A stretch of DNA of 64,000 nt from Tepidimonas aquatica (GTDB lineage: Bacteria > Pseudomonadota > Gammaproteobacteria > Burkholderiales > Burkholderiaceae_C), in NCBI RefSeq assembly GCF_007556585.1, contig NZ_VJNA01000007.1, forward strand, positions 46,939-110,938, read 5' to 3'. Of this stretch, positions 40,807 through 51,292 are shown one piece after another; positions within the stretch are counted from its first letter, which is position 1, and every line of letters begins with the position of its first letter. Position numbers and translations under genes: made by a program. The notes below the pieces were generated by a model. The model was not told where the DNA came from and searched no databases. It saw nothing but the letters and a program-made list of their open reading frames with translations.

Positions 40807-41831
40807 TCTTCCTCCTCCACGTGGTGGCTGCGCAGCGAGCGCCACAGCAGCACCGGAATGATCAGCGTGAACACCAACACCTCCTTGAAGGCGCTGGCCC
40901 AAAACGAGGCAAACGCCTCCAACTGCCCCACCAGCACCGCCCCCAGCAGCGCCAGCGGGTAACTGGCCAGCCCGCCGACGATGGCCGCCACGAACCCTTT
41001 GAGGCCGACCAAAAAGCCGGTGTCGTAGTAAATCGTCGTGATCGGCGCGATCAGCAGCCCCGACACCGCGCCGATGAGCGCGGCCAGCGCAAAGCTGAGG
41101 TCGCCCGACAGTTCGGTGGGGATCCCCATCAGGCGCGCGCCGACGCGGTTGATGGCGGTGGCGCGCAGCGCCTTGCCCAGCAGCGTGCGCTCGAAAAAGG
41201 CAAACATCGCCAGCACCAGCAGCACCGTGACGCCCACCACCACCAGCGCCTGGCCTGGCACCGGGATGCCGGCCAGCTCCAGGCGCGCCTCGGAAAACGC
41301 CGGGGTACGCGAGCCTTCGGCGCCAAAAAGCCACAGCCCCAGGCCCATCAGCACGCCGTGCAGCGCCACCGACACGATCAGCAGCACCAGCACCGTGGCG
41401 TGCGCCAAGGGCCGAAACGCGAGCCGGTACGTCAGTGGCCCCAGCGGCGTGACCAGCAGCAGCACCGCCACGGCCTGCCCCAGCAGCGAGGTGGGCCGCC
41501 ACCCCAGCAGCAGCGCCGCCGCCAGCCCCGGCAGCACCACGCACCACAGCGCGGTGGCCCACGGGTCCACCGTGGCGCCGCGGCGCCAGCGCCACAGCTC
41601 CAACAGCAGCACCGCCGCCGCCATCGCCAGCAGCAGCCACAGGATGCCCGGCGTGGCGCCGGCCTGCAGCGCCGCCATCGACAACGCCGCGTAGGCGACC
41701 AATTCCCCCTGGGGCACGAAGATCACGCGCGTGACCGAAAACACCAGCACCAGCGCCAGCGCCATCAGCGCGTACACAGCCCCGTTGACGATGCCGTCCT
41801 GGGCCAAAAAAAGGGCGATTTGCAAGTCCAT
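40803..41831 (-). CDS. Branched-chain-type ABC transporter permease LivH-like
   Basis: A 342-residue inner-membrane permease with about eight helices. DGIVNGAVYALMALALVLVF at the N-terminus and the cytoplasmic loop KALRATAINRVGARLMGI (coupling region) are typical of LivH. The C-terminal end is acidic (VEEEE). It is 94 bases after the substrate-binding protein gene and overlaps the LivM-LivG fusion gene by four bases. Confidence 0.92.
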   Translation of the reverse strand: MDLQIALFLAQDGIVNGAVYALMALALVLVFSVTRVIFVPQGELVAYAALSMAALQAGATPGILWLLLAMAAAVLLLELWRWRRGATVDPWATALWCVVLPGLAAALLLGWRPTSLLGQAVAVLLLVTPLGPLTYRLAFRPLAHATVLVLLIVSVALHGVLMGLGLWLFGAEGSRTPAFSEARLELAGIPVPGQALVVVGVTVLLVLAMFAFFERTLLGKALRATAINRVGARLMGIPTELSGDLSFALAALIGAVSGLLIAPITTIYYDTGFLVGLKGFVAAIVGGLASYPLALLGAVLVGQLEAFASFWASAFKEVLVFTLIIPVLLWRSLRSHHVEEEE

Positions 41832-41925
41832 CGGGCGACAGCCTCGGGGTCATCGAAAGGCGCGCCGCTGCACCGGCGCGGGACGCACCACCACGCGCGC
41901 GCAGGGCAACCCGCTGCGCCGCGGC

Positions 41926-43074
41926 TCAGGGCGTGTATTTCCAAGTGCCGTTTTCGATCTTGACCATCACGCGCGCGCGCTGGTCCAAGCCGGCGTGGTC
42001 GGTGGGCGACATGTTGAAGATGCCATGCACGCCGGCCACGTTGCGGACGTTTTCCAGCGCGTCGCGCAACGCGGCGCGGAATTCGGCCGTGCCGGGCTTG
42101 GCCTTTTTGAGCGCTTCGGGCACCGCCGCCTGCAGCAGCAAGCCGGCGTCCCAGGCGTGGCCGCCGAAGGTGGTCACGCTGCCCTTGCCATAGGCGTCCT
42201 CGTAGGCCTTGACGTACGCTTGGGCCGACTTCTTGACCGGGTGGTCTTGGGGCAGTTGGTCGGCCACCAGCATCGGGCCGGCGGGCAGCCACGTGCCCTC
42301 ACAGTCCTTGCCGCACACGCGCAAAAAGTCGTTGTTGGCCACGCCGTGCGTTTGGTAGATCTTGCCGGTGTAGCCGCGCTCTTTGAACGTTTTTTGCGGC
42401 AGCGCCGCCGGCGTACCAGAGCCGGCGATCAGCACCGCGTCAGGCCGCGCCGACACGATCTTGAGCACCTGGCCGGTGACCGAGGTGTCGGTGCGGTTGT
42501 AGCGCTCGTTGGCCACGACCTGCAGCTTTTTCAGCCCGGCGGCCTTGGCAAACTCCTGGTACCAGCCTTCGCCGTAGGCGTCGGCAAAGCCGATGAAGGC
42601 CACGTTGCGCACACCGCTGTCGGCCATGTGCGTGGCGATGGCCACCGCCATCAGGATGTCGTTTTGCGGCGTCTTGAACACCCAGCGCTTTTTGTCGTCC
42701 AGCGGCTCGACGATGCGGGCCGAGGCGGCCAGCGAAATCATCGGCACCTTGGCCTCGGCCACGGCGTCGATCATAGCCAGCGAGTTGGGCGTGGTGGTGG
42801 AGCCGACGATGACGTCAACCTTGTTTTCGCTGATCAGCTTGCGCGTGTTGGTGATGGCGGCGGTGGTGTCGCTGGCGTCGTCGAGCACGACATAGTTGAT
42901 TTTTTCACCGCCGATGGTTTTGGGCATCAGCGCCACGGTGTTTTTCTCCGGGATGCCCAGCGACGCCGCCGGCCCGGTGGTGGACAGCGTGACGCCGACG
43001 TTGATGTCGGCCCAGGCCGCGGTACTCAGGCCGGCGGTGGCCGCCAACGCGAGCAGGGTTTTGCGCAGTTTCAT
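41926..43074 (-). CDS. ABC transporter substrate-binding protein, LivK/aromatic-acid type
   Basis: A 382-residue periplasmic binding protein with a Sec signal peptide (MKLRKTLLALAATAGLSTAAWA). The mature protein starts DINVGVTLSTTGPAASLGIPEK, the type I fold of branched-chain amino acid and aromatic-compound binders. ATG at 43074 is chosen because TGAGGAGA lies just upstream. Its place directly after paaE in a phenylacetate operon suggests an aromatic acid as ligand. The 91-base gap before it holds AT-rich sequence with repeated GCATG-like blocks and could contain an internal promoter. Confidence 0.88.
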   Translation of the reverse strand: MKLRKTLLALAATAGLSTAAWADINVGVTLSTTGPAASLGIPEKNTVALMPKTIGGEKINYVVLDDASDTTAAITNTRKLISENKVDVIVGSTTTPNSLAMIDAVAEAKVPMISLAASARIVEPLDDKKRWVFKTPQNDILMAVAIATHMADSGVRNVAFIGFADAYGEGWYQEFAKAAGLKKLQVVANERYNRTDTSVTGQVLKIVSARPDAVLIAGSGTPAALPQKTFKERGYTGKIYQTHGVANNDFLRVCGKDCEGTWLPAGPMLVADQLPQDHPVKKSAQAYVKAYEDAYGKGSVTTFGGHAWDAGLLLQAAVPEALKKAKPGTAEFRAALRDALENVRNVAGVHGIFNMSPTDHAGLDQRARVMVKIENGTWKYTP

Positions 43075-43165
43075 CAGAGGTCTCCTCAGGGGTGGCACGA
43101 AGTTGCACGAAGCAGCCGACTGCCTCGCATGGTTATGCGCCATAATATGCATGATAGTGCATGTC

Positions 43166-44263
43166 TCAGCGCTCGTCAAAGGTTAGCACGAGCCGCGGTG
43201 TGCAGGCCCGCGCCTGGCAGGTCAACACAAACCCGGCCGCCACCTCGGCGTCGGTGAGGCCGAAGTTGCGCTCCATCGTAACCTCGCCCTCCAGCACCTT
43301 GGCGCGGCAGGTGCTGCACACGCCGCCCTTGCACGAGTATGGCAGGTCCAGGCCCGCTTCCAGCGCCGCGTCGAGCACGGCTTCGCCGGCGGCCAGCGGC
43401 ACCTCGTGCTGCTTGCCATCCAGCACCACGATGGCCTGCGCGGCGGCGTGCGCGGCGCGGCGCGCCTCGGCGGCGTCGACGTCGGCCTGCACCTTGGCCG
43501 CCTGCGCGGGGTCGGTGGTGAAGCGCTCGGTGCGGATCGCCTGCGCCGGCACACCGGCCTGCAGCAGCGCGCGCTCGGTGGCCTGGATCATCGCCTCGGG
43601 GCCGCAGATGAACACCTCGTCCATGCTGGCCGGCGGCAGCAGCGCGTCCATGATGGCGCGCACCTTGGCCTCGTCCAGCCGCCCCTGCAGCAGATCGACC
43701 TCCTGCGCCTGGCGCGACAGCACGTGGATCATCGTGAAGCGGTCGGGGTAGCGGTCCTTGAGGTCCTGCAGCGCCTCGTTGAACATGATGGTGGAGGTGC
43801 GCCGGTTGCCGTAGACCAGCGTGAACTTGGTGTGGGGCTGCTCTTCCAGCGTGCTGGCGACGATCGACAGAATCGGCGTGATGCCCGAGCCGGCCGCAAA
43901 GCCAACGCGGTGCAGGGCGCGCGGGCGCTGCACGGTGAAGCGCCCCTGCGGCGGCATCACCTCCAGCGTCTGGCCGGGCTGCACGGCGCGCACCGCCCAG
44001 TTGGAAAAGCGCCCACCCACCACCGGGCGGATGCCGATGTCGAGCTCGCCGGCGTGCTGCAGGCGCGAGCGCGGGCTGCAAATGGAGTAGTTGCGGCGCA
44101 GCTCCTGGCCGTCGACGGTGGCGCGCAGCGTCAGGTACTGGCCGGGCTCGAAACGGAAGGTTTCGCGCAGCGCGGGCGGCACCTCCAACGTGATGGCCAC
44201 CGCACCGCCCGCTTCGGGGCTGACGCGCTTGACGGTGAGGGGATGAAAGCGGGCGATGCTCAT
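43166..44263 (-). CDS. paaE: 1,2-phenylacetyl-CoA epoxidase reductase subunit PaaE
   Basis: A 365-residue electron-transfer flavoprotein: FAD/NAD(P)H ferredoxin-reductase domains (RRNYSICSPR for FAD; GFAAGSGITPILSI for NAD(P)H) followed by a plant-type [2Fe-2S] domain (CKGGVCSTCRAKV, with the fourth cysteine in VLTCQA). It passes electrons from NADPH to the PaaA di-iron centre. Start ATG at 44263 follows GAGG. It lies 22 bases after paaD. Confidence 0.95.
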   Translation of the reverse strand: MSIARFHPLTVKRVSPEAGGAVAITLEVPPALRETFRFEPGQYLTLRATVDGQELRRNYSICSPRSRLQHAGELDIGIRPVVGGRFSNWAVRAVQPGQTLEVMPPQGRFTVQRPRALHRVGFAAGSGITPILSIVASTLEEQPHTKFTLVYGNRRTSTIMFNEALQDLKDRYPDRFTMIHVLSRQAQEVDLLQGRLDEAKVRAIMDALLPPASMDEVFICGPEAMIQATERALLQAGVPAQAIRTERFTTDPAQAAKVQADVDAAEARRAAHAAAQAIVVLDGKQHEVPLAAGEAVLDAALEAGLDLPYSCKGGVCSTCRAKVLEGEVTMERNFGLTDAEVAAGFVLTCQARACTPRLVLTFDER

Positions 44264-44285
44264 GGCAGCCTCGGGCGGGGGGAGG

Positions 44286-44834
44286 TCAATGGGGTTTGAA
44301 ATGGTCGAACGGCTCGTGGCAGTCCAGGCACTGCCACAGCGCTTTGCACGCGGTGGAGCCAAAGCGCGACACTTCGCGCGTGCGCGTCGAGCCGCAACGC
44401 GGACACGGCACGGGCGCGGGCGCACGCGGCACGAAACGCAGCACCTGCTCGCCCGCCGTGGGCGTGTCGGCGCAGCGCCCCGGCGGGGCGATGCCGTAGG
44501 CACGCAGCTTGGCGCGGGCCTGCTCGGTCATCCAGTCGGTGGTCCACGGCGGGGCCAGTTGCGTGGTGACGCGCGCCCGCACGCCCAGGCGCTGCAGCGT
44601 GGCGCGCACATCGTCTTCGATCTGCGCCATGGCCGGGCAGCCGCTGTAGGTGGGGGTGATGACGACCTCGACGCAGGTCGGGTCGTCGGCGGCGGCACGC
44701 ACGGCGCGCACGATGCCCATGTCGGCCAGCGTGACGACCGGGATTTCGGGGTCGGTCAGCTCGGCCAACGCCGCGTGCACACGCACCAGCAGCGCGTCGT
44801 CCACGGGGGGCAGGGCGTTGGTGGGTGGCGCCAT
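44286..44834 (-). CDS. paaD: 1,2-phenylacetyl-CoA epoxidase subunit PaaD
   Basis: A 182-residue protein with the MIP18/SufT-like domain (LTDPEIPVVTLADMGIVR, TPTYSGCPAM) and a C-terminal zinc-ribbon-like part (CPRCGS ... CLDCHEPFDHFKPH). PaaD is needed for epoxidase activity in vivo and is thought to help with iron-sulfur assembly. ATG at 44834 is 14 bases after the paaC stop. Confidence 0.92.
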   Translation of the reverse strand: MAPPTNALPPVDDALLVRVHAALAELTDPEIPVVTLADMGIVRAVRAAADDPTCVEVVITPTYSGCPAMAQIEDDVRATLQRLGVRARVTTQLAPPWTTDWMTEQARAKLRAYGIAPPGRCADTPTAGEQVLRFVPRAPAPVPCPRCGSTRTREVSRFGSTACKALWQCLDCHEPFDHFKPH

Positions 44835-44848
44835 CGCGTGCCCTTGCC

Positions 44849-45652
44849 TCACCACTGCGCACCGGGGTGGGCGCGCGCCACCACCTGCAGCTCGCCCAGC
44901 AGGTAGCTCAGGTGCTCCGAATGCACGCCGAGCTTGCCTTGCGGCACGTGGCCTTGGTCGCTGGGCACGCGCAACGTGGCCTCGGCCAGGGTGGCCTCGA
45001 CCGTGGCCTGCCACGGGGCGCGCAAGGCTGCCACGTCCACGCCCACACCGGCTTGCACGGCGGCGCGCTCCACGTCGCTGGAGGTCCAAAACTCCTGCGT
45101 GTACGGCATCAGGTGGCCCAACGCCGCCTGCATGCGTGCGTGCGACTCGTCAGTGCCGTCGCCCAGCCGCACCACCCACTCGCTGGCGTGGCGCAGGTGG
45201 TAGCGCGCCTCCTTGAGCGACTTGGCGGCGATCGCGGCCAGCGGCTCGTGGCGGCTGCCCTGCAGCGCGTCCCACAGCGGCACCATCAGCGCGCTGTACA
45301 GGAAGTTGCGCGCCAGGGTCACGCCCCAGTCCATGTCGCCCTGCGCGTAGCCGACGCGCGCCAGGCTGGCCGGCAGCTCCAGCAGCACGTAGTTGCGGAA
45401 CTGGTGCGCGTCGCGCCAGTAGGCGTAGGTGTCTTCGGTGGCGTCGCCGCCTTGCAGGCGCGCCACCTCCTGGTACAGCAGCCGCGCCTGGCCGATCAGG
45501 TCCAGACTCTGGTTGGCCAGGGCCAGGTCTTCTTCCAGCACCGGCCCCACGCCGCACCACTGGCAGTTGCGTTGCGCCAGCACCAGGGCGTTGTCGCCCA
45601 GGTGCAGCAGGTACTCGGTCAGCACCGAGGTGTCCACGGCCAGCGTGTCCAT
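44849..45652 (-). CDS. paaC: 1,2-phenylacetyl-CoA epoxidase subunit PaaC
   Basis: A 267-residue ferritin-like structural subunit that pairs with PaaA. Blocks LLHLGDNALVLAQRNCQWCG, DLIGQARLLYQEVA and YLLGELQVVARAHPGAQW are typical. ATG at 45652 overlaps the paaB stop by one base (TGATG); a GTG one codon earlier is within the paaB stop. PaaC lacks a functional di-iron site in known systems. Confidence 0.94.
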   Translation of the reverse strand: MDTLAVDTSVLTEYLLHLGDNALVLAQRNCQWCGVGPVLEEDLALANQSLDLIGQARLLYQEVARLQGGDATEDTYAYWRDAHQFRNYVLLELPASLARVGYAQGDMDWGVTLARNFLYSALMVPLWDALQGSRHEPLAAIAAKSLKEARYHLRHASEWVVRLGDGTDESHARMQAALGHLMPYTQEFWTSSDVERAAVQAGVGVDVAALRAPWQATVEATLAEATLRVPSDQGHVPQGKLGVHSEHLSYLLGELQVVARAHPGAQW

Positions 45653-45969
45653 CACATGTGCCCCACTTCGTCGGGGATGTCGTAGAAGGTCGGGTGGCGG
45701 TAGATCTTGTCCGCCGCCGGCTCAAAAAACTCACCCTTGTCGTCCGGGCGGCTGGCCACGATCGCGGCCGAGGGCACGACCCAGATGCTGACGCCTTCTT
45801 GGCGCCGGGTGTAGATGTCGCGCGCCATTTGCAGCGCGTGCGTGGCGTCGGCGGCGTGCAGGCTGCCGCAGTGTTTGTGTTCCAGGCCCTGCTTGCTGCG
45901 CACAAACACTTCCCACAGCGGCCAGTCTTTCAGCGCCGGGGCGGTGGTGTTGGGGGTGGTGTCGCTCAT
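45652..45969 (-). CDS. paaB: 1,2-phenylacetyl-CoA epoxidase subunit PaaB
   Basis: A 105-residue small subunit (WPLWEVFVRSKQGLEHKHCG, SLHAADATHALQMARDIYTRR, TFYDIPDEVGHM). PaaB bridges PaaAC heterodimers into the multicomponent oxygenase. It starts 52 bases after paaA and is coupled to paaC. Confidence 0.95.
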   Translation of the reverse strand: MSDTTPNTTAPALKDWPLWEVFVRSKQGLEHKHCGSLHAADATHALQMARDIYTRRQEGVSIWVVPSAAIVASRPDDKGEFFEPAADKIYRHPTFYDIPDEVGHM

Positions 45970-46021
45970 GGTGGGGGCGTCCTTGGGCGGGATGGGGGAA
46001 TGAAACGCGGCAGCCCAGGGT

Positions 46022-47029
46022 TCACGCCGCGGCTTTCAGGGCGCGCTCGCGCTGCTTGCGCGCATGCGCCAGCGCTGCTTCGCGCACCCAGGCACCGTCG
46101 TGGTGGGCCTTGATGCGGGTGCCGAGGCGTTCCTTGTTGCACGGGCCGTGGCCGTTGACGGTTTGCCAGAACTCCTCCCAGTCGATCTCGCCGAAGTCGT
46201 AGTGCCCGCGCTCGGGGTTCCATTTCAGCTTGGGGTCGGGCAGCGTCACGCCCAACACTTCGGCCTGCGGGACGGTGGCGTCGACAAACTTTTGCCGCAA
46301 CTCGTCGTTGCTGATGCGCTTGATGCCCCAGCGCATGCTTTGCTCGCTGTGCACGCTGGCGCTGTCGGGCGGCCCGAACATGGCCAGGCACTTCCACCAC
46401 CAGCGGTTGACGGCGTCTTGCACCATGCGGCGCTGCTCCTCGGTGCCGCGCATCATCGTCAGCAGCAGCTCGTAGCCCTGGCGCTGGTGGAAGCTTTCTT
46501 CCTTGCAGATGCGAATCATCGCGCGCGCATAAGGACCGTAGCTGCAGCGGCACAGCGGGATCTGGTTCATGATCGCGGCGCCATCGACCAGCCAGCCGAT
46601 CACGCCCACGTCGGCCCAGTTCAGCGTCGGGTAGTTGAAGATCGAGCTGTATTTGGCGCGACCGCTGAGCAGTTGCTCGATCAGCTCGGCGCGACTCACC
46701 CCCAGCGTTTCGGCCGCCGAGTACAGGTACAGGCCGTGGCCGCCCTCGTCTTGCACCTTGGCCAACAGGATGGCCTTGCGCTTGAGGCTGGGCGCGCGCG
46801 TGATCCAGTTGCCCTCGGGCAACATGCCCACCACCTCGCTGTGGGCGTGCTGGCTGATTTGGCGGATCAGCGTTTTGCGGTAGGCCTCGGGCATCCAGTC
46901 CTGCGGCTCGATGCGGCCGTCGGCGTCGATGCGGGCCTGGAATGCGGCCAGCTTGGCGGCGGGCTCGTCAGCCTGAAGCGGCTGCACGTTGCCCTTGGGG
47001 TCGGGGATGCTCAGCGCTTGGGTGTACAT
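46022..47029 (-). CDS. paaA: 1,2-phenylacetyl-CoA epoxidase catalytic subunit PaaA
   Basis: A 335-residue di-iron oxygenase subunit that epoxidises the ring of phenylacetyl-CoA. Ferritin-like helices carry the carboxylate/His ligands, seen in [13 protein letters not shown] and [34 protein letters not shown] and [23 protein letters not shown] blocks are family marks. It is 18 bases after paaK. Start ATG at 47029 follows a purine-rich GGAGACC. Confidence 0.96.
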   Translation of the reverse strand: MYTQALSIPDPKGNVQPLQADEPAAKLAAFQARIDADGRIEPQDWMPEAYRKTLIRQISQHAHSEVVGMLPEGNWITRAPSLKRKAILLAKVQDEGGHGLYLYSAAETLGVSRAELIEQLLSGRAKYSSIFNYPTLNWADVGVIGWLVDGAAIMNQIPLCRCSYGPYARAMIRICKEESFHQRQGYELLLTMMRGTEEQRRMVQDAVNRWWWKCLAMFGPPDSASVHSEQSMRWGIKRISNDELRQKFVDATVPQAEVLGVTLPDPKLKWNPERGHYDFGEIDWEEFWQTVNGHGPCNKERLGTRIKAHHDGAWVREAALAHARKQRERALKAAA

Positions 47030-47047
47030 GGCGGGTCTCCGGGGGGA

Positions 47048-48373
<1,326 letters not shown>

Positions 48374-48402
48374 GGTCAGGGTCTCCTCGAATCGGGGTGG
48401 TG

Positions 48403-48888
48403 TCAGGTGGCGGCGCCGCGCGCGGCGGCGGCCTGCTCCAGCCCGGCGATGACTTCGCCGCTGAGGCGGTAGCTCTTGCCGCGGAACAGCGCCACCGTGC
48501 GCCCACCACGCACGCGCACCGTGATGTCGTACACACCGGTGCGACCGCTGAGCGAGCGCTCGACGGCCTCGGCCTCCAGCACGTCGCCCGCGCGCGCCGG
48601 GGCCAAAAAGTCGATGTGGCAGGCCGACGCCACCGTGTTGTGGTTGTGGCTGTTGCAGGCGTAGGCAAACGCGCTGTCGGCCAGCGTGAAGATCAGCCCG
48701 CCGTGACACATCGCGTGGCCATTGACCATGTCCGGGCGCACGGTCATCGACATCACCGCGCGACCAGGGCCAATGGCTTCCAGCCGCATGCCCAGCGCCT
48801 GGCAGGCGTGGTCGCGCGCCCACATCGCGGCCGCCGCCGCTTCGGCCAGGGCTTGGGGGTCGGTTGGGGGCGGGGTGTGGGCGCTCAT
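48403..48888 (-). CDS. paaI: Acyl-CoA thioesterase PaaI
   Basis: A 161-residue hot-dog thioesterase (MVNGHAMCHGGLIFTLADSAFAYACNSHN holds the catalytic Asp and the HGG motif). It releases CoA from dead-end intermediates of the pathway. First gene downstream of the putative PaaX operator. No Shine-Dalgarno sequence lies before ATG 48888; the operator repeat abuts the start codon directly, so the mRNA may be leaderless or have a structured leader. Confidence 0.92.
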   Translation of the reverse strand: MSAHTPPPTDPQALAEAAAAAMWARDHACQALGMRLEAIGPGRAVMSMTVRPDMVNGHAMCHGGLIFTLADSAFAYACNSHNHNTVASACHIDFLAPARAGDVLEAEAVERSLSGRTGVYDITVRVRGGRTVALFRGKSYRLSGEVIAGLEQAAAARGAAT

Positions 48889-48932
48889 CGTGATACAAAA
48901 ACATCGTGCTTCTTGATGTTTTCAGTATCACG
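48889..48932. promoter_or_regulatory. Inverted-repeat operator of the paa operon (putative PaaX site)
   Basis: Arms CGTGATAC (48889-48896) / GTATCACG (48925-48932) and AAAACATC (48898-48905) / GATGTTTT (48915-48922) form a long interrupted palindrome between paaX and paaI. On the minus strand GATACT preceded at 17 bp by TAGGCA gives a plausible promoter overlapping the far arm. PaaX represses paa operons and is released by phenylacetyl-CoA. The repeat touches the paaI start codon. Confidence 0.7.
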
Positions 48933-48983
48933 CGGGGGCAAGCCCATGCCTATAGGGGTTTTCCCGGGGGGGATGCGACGGGT

Positions 48984-49985
48984 TCAGGCCGTCATCGGCG
49001 GCCCCAGCGAGCACTCGTCGTCCAACGGCTCGAAGCGCTGCCACAGCCACGGCGCGGCGGCCGGGGTGTGGCCATCGGCCAGGCACAGGCGCGCGTCCAG
49101 GTGCCGCTCGGCCGGGGCCAGCAGCAGGCGGTACAGGCGTCGGCACACCTGGCGCGCACGCTCGCCGGGCCACTCGCGCGGCAGCAGCTCGGCGGGCAAC
49201 TGCGGGTCGCGCAGCAGCAGGCGCCGCCAGTCGTGGATCAGCAGCGTGCGCGCGCAAAACGCCAACTCCGGCGGCGGCGCGCTGGCGGCGCTGCGCAGCG
49301 CCGCTTCGATGGGGGCGTACTGGGCCACAAAGTCGGCGTAGTGCTGCGCCAGCGCCGCCAGGTTCCACGCCTGCTGCACCAGCGTGCGGTTGGGGGTCAC
49401 GCCACGCAACGGCAGGCGCTGCGCACGCAGCGGCAGCAGCGCCCCGGCCCACGCGCCCAGCCCGTCGGCGGCCAGCGCCTCCAGGGTGGCGTCCATGTCG
49501 GCGCTGGGGTGCACGAACACCCCGCCCGGCAGCTCGCCGTAGCCCTGCCAGAACAACGAGCGGCGCAGCCGCTCGCGCACCCGCGCCGGCAGCGCCTCGG
49601 TCACCAGCAGCATGCGCCAGTGCAGGTCCCAGCTCGGGGCCCGCGCGGCGTAGATCTGCCGCGCCGCCTCGTCCACGCGCGCCAGCCCCGCGTCGGTCAG
49701 CAGGTAGTCGGTGCGTCGCCCGTGCGCCCGTGTGGTCAACCAGCCTTCTTGCACCAGGCGGTACACCGCGGTGCGCACCAGGCGTTCGTTGACGCCCAGC
49801 GGCTGCAGCAATTGGATCAGGCTGCCCAGCCACAGGCACGCGCCGCGCGGCAGCACGGCGTCGCCGAACACGGTGACGATCAGCGAGCCGGCCTGCACGC
49901 GGTCCTGGCTCGAGTGGGCGTCGATGCGCGCGCGCAGCAGCGCCAGCGCGTCATCGGGCGACGGTGGGACGGGGGGCACGACCAT
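48984..49985 (-). CDS. paaX: Phenylacetic acid degradation repressor PaaX
   Basis: A 333-residue PaaX-family regulator: N-terminal winged helix (SLIVTVFGDAVLPRGACLWLG, NERLVRTAVYRLVQEGWL), central domain and C-terminal PaaX-C domain (AFCARTLLIHDWRRLLLRDPQLP). It is the phenylacetyl-CoA-responsive repressor. It reads in the same direction as the operon and is separated from paaI by the 95-base region with the operator, so it may also autoregulate only if a promoter lies upstream of 49985. Confidence 0.93.
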   Translation of the reverse strand: MVVPPVPPSPDDALALLRARIDAHSSQDRVQAGSLIVTVFGDAVLPRGACLWLGSLIQLLQPLGVNERLVRTAVYRLVQEGWLTTRAHGRRTDYLLTDAGLARVDEAARQIYAARAPSWDLHWRMLLVTEALPARVRERLRRSLFWQGYGELPGGVFVHPSADMDATLEALAADGLGAWAGALLPLRAQRLPLRGVTPNRTLVQQAWNLAALAQHYADFVAQYAPIEAALRSAASAPPPELAFCARTLLIHDWRRLLLRDPQLPAELLPREWPGERARQVCRRLYRLLLAPAERHLDARLCLADGHTPAAAPWLWQRFEPLDDECSLGPPMTA

Positions 49986-50027
49986 GGGCGCGATGGTAGC
50001 GCCCGCGCGCCCGTGCCACCGTGGGGG

Positions 50028-50585
50028 TCACTCGTGCGCACGCAGCGCCCCCGCAGCCTGGCCCTTGCCGGCCCGCGCGGGCGGCTTGCACAAGCCACAC
50101 ACGTAGTGACGTTTGTTGACGTAGGGGTCGGCCACGAAGTGCCCCCCGCAGCAGGTGCAGCGGGTGCGTACCAGCATGCCCGCGTCGATGAAGCGGGCCA
50201 GACGCCACGCCCGCGTGAAGCTCAGCAGCGGCTCCAGCCCACACGCGTGCATCTGCTCGGCGTACAGGCGCCAGGCGCGCATGATGGCGTCGATGTTGTC
50301 CACCGCGACGCTTTTCAGGATGGACTGCCGGATGTTTTCAAACAGCGACGCGTGGATGTTGGGCTGCCACTGCAAAAAGTAGTCGGTCGAAAACGGCAAC
50401 TGCCCCTTGCTGGGCGAGCGTCCGGTCACCTCTTTGTACAGCCTTAGCAGCCGCTCGTACGACAGGTTGGTTTCGCTCTCCAGCACCTGCAGCCGCGCGC
50501 CTAGGCGGATCAAATCGATGGCGCGCTGCACGTCGCGCGCTTCGGCCAGCAGGCTTTTGGTGGCGGGCTTGGTGGTGGTGCTCAT
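50028..50585 (-). CDS. flhC: Flagellar transcriptional activator FlhC
   Basis: FlhC (185 residues), the zinc-containing half of the FlhD4C2 class I master activator of flagellar genes. RAIDLIRLGARLQVLESETNLSYERLLRLYKEV is the conserved N-terminus and the zinc cysteines are in CTCCGGHF and CGLCKPP. It lies 69 bases after flhD. Presence of flhDC indicates a motile relative of the enteric-type flagellar hierarchy, as in Burkholderiales. Confidence 0.94.
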   Translation of the reverse strand: MSTTTKPATKSLLAEARDVQRAIDLIRLGARLQVLESETNLSYERLLRLYKEVTGRSPSKGQLPFSTDYFLQWQPNIHASLFENIRQSILKSVAVDNIDAIMRAWRLYAEQMHACGLEPLLSFTRAWRLARFIDAGMLVRTRCTCCGGHFVADPYVNKRHYVCGLCKPPARAGKGQAAGALRAHE

Positions 50586-50654
50586 CGGACGGCTCCTGGC
50601 TGGGGTTGCGGCTGCGTTAGGGGGCGTGGCGTTGTTGAGGGTGGACCGGCGGTG

Positions 50655-51020
50655 TCAGGCAGCCTCGGCCAGTCGGCTGGCCAGCAAAATGCTGCCGTGC
50701 AGGCGCTGCGCCGCTTCGCCCACCGAGCGCTGCGGGGCGTGCGATCCGGCCAGCAGCGCAAACACCATGTCGTCGCCGGCCGCAAAGCGTGCCAGCAGCG
50801 TGTTCTGGCTGGCCAGTTTGACCACCTGCGCGGTGCTCAGCGCCGCGATCAGCTCGGCCGCTTCCTCGCTCAAGCCCAGCCGAAAACACGCCTCGACCTT
50901 GTCGGCACGGATCAGGCGCTGCGCCAGCATCAGGTAGGTGAGGTTGGCCTCGCGGATCTCGGCCAGCAGTTGCTCACGTTCAGCGTCGGTGCCGGGCAGT
51001 TCGTGGGTGGCGGCGGTCAT
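50655..51020 (-). CDS. flhD: Flagellar transcriptional activator FlhD
   Basis: FlhD (121 residues; E. coli 116). EIREANLTYLMLAQRLIRADK and FRLGLSEEAAELIAALS are the family marks. ATG at 51020 follows AAGGAGAG. It pairs with FlhC to recruit RNA polymerase to class II flagellar promoters. A frame open further upstream is non-coding. Confidence 0.93.
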   Translation of the reverse strand: MTAATHELPGTDAEREQLLAEIREANLTYLMLAQRLIRADKVEACFRLGLSEEAAELIAALSTAQVVKLASQNTLLARFAAGDDMVFALLAGSHAPQRSVGEAAQRLHGSILLASRLAEAA

Positions 51021-51292
51021 GGCAGCTCTCCTTTTCAGGTTCTGGCGCTGCCGGGCTGCAACCTTTACCACACCCCGCACAGCGCTGTTGCGTTGAAAAG
51101 GATTGTCAAAACCGCCCTGCTTTTCTTGAATCGGAAGGTGTCTGTTCGCGCCGTCGGAGGTCCGCCGGCAGCGTGTCAGGCAAATTCCTACAGCGGCATG
51201 GCGGTGCGCCGCTTGCCGCAGTGGGGTCGGCGGCGCGCATGCATGGACGCCGGACATGCTTCACCAGGTGATATACTTTGGCCACGCGTCGC
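51021..51292. promoter_or_regulatory. Divergent region between flhD and the toxin gene
   Basis: Contains the flhD ribosome binding site and, on the minus strand, TTGACA (51109-51104) without a convincing -10 at 17 bp. On the plus strand TATACT (51272-51277) lies 16 bases before the toxin GTG and could drive the toxin-antitoxin genes with a very short leader. The flhDC control region therefore borders the toxin promoter. Confidence 0.45.

Noticed and set aside
48889..48932. The paaX-paaI palindrome as a rho-independent terminator of paaX
   Set aside because: The arms are AT-rich, there is no T-run after the full stem on the minus strand, and the position immediately before an operon fits an operator better.
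51104..51109. TTGACA as the flhD promoter -35
   Set aside because: No acceptable -10 is present at 16-18 bp on that strand, so the hexamer alone is not reported as a promoter.
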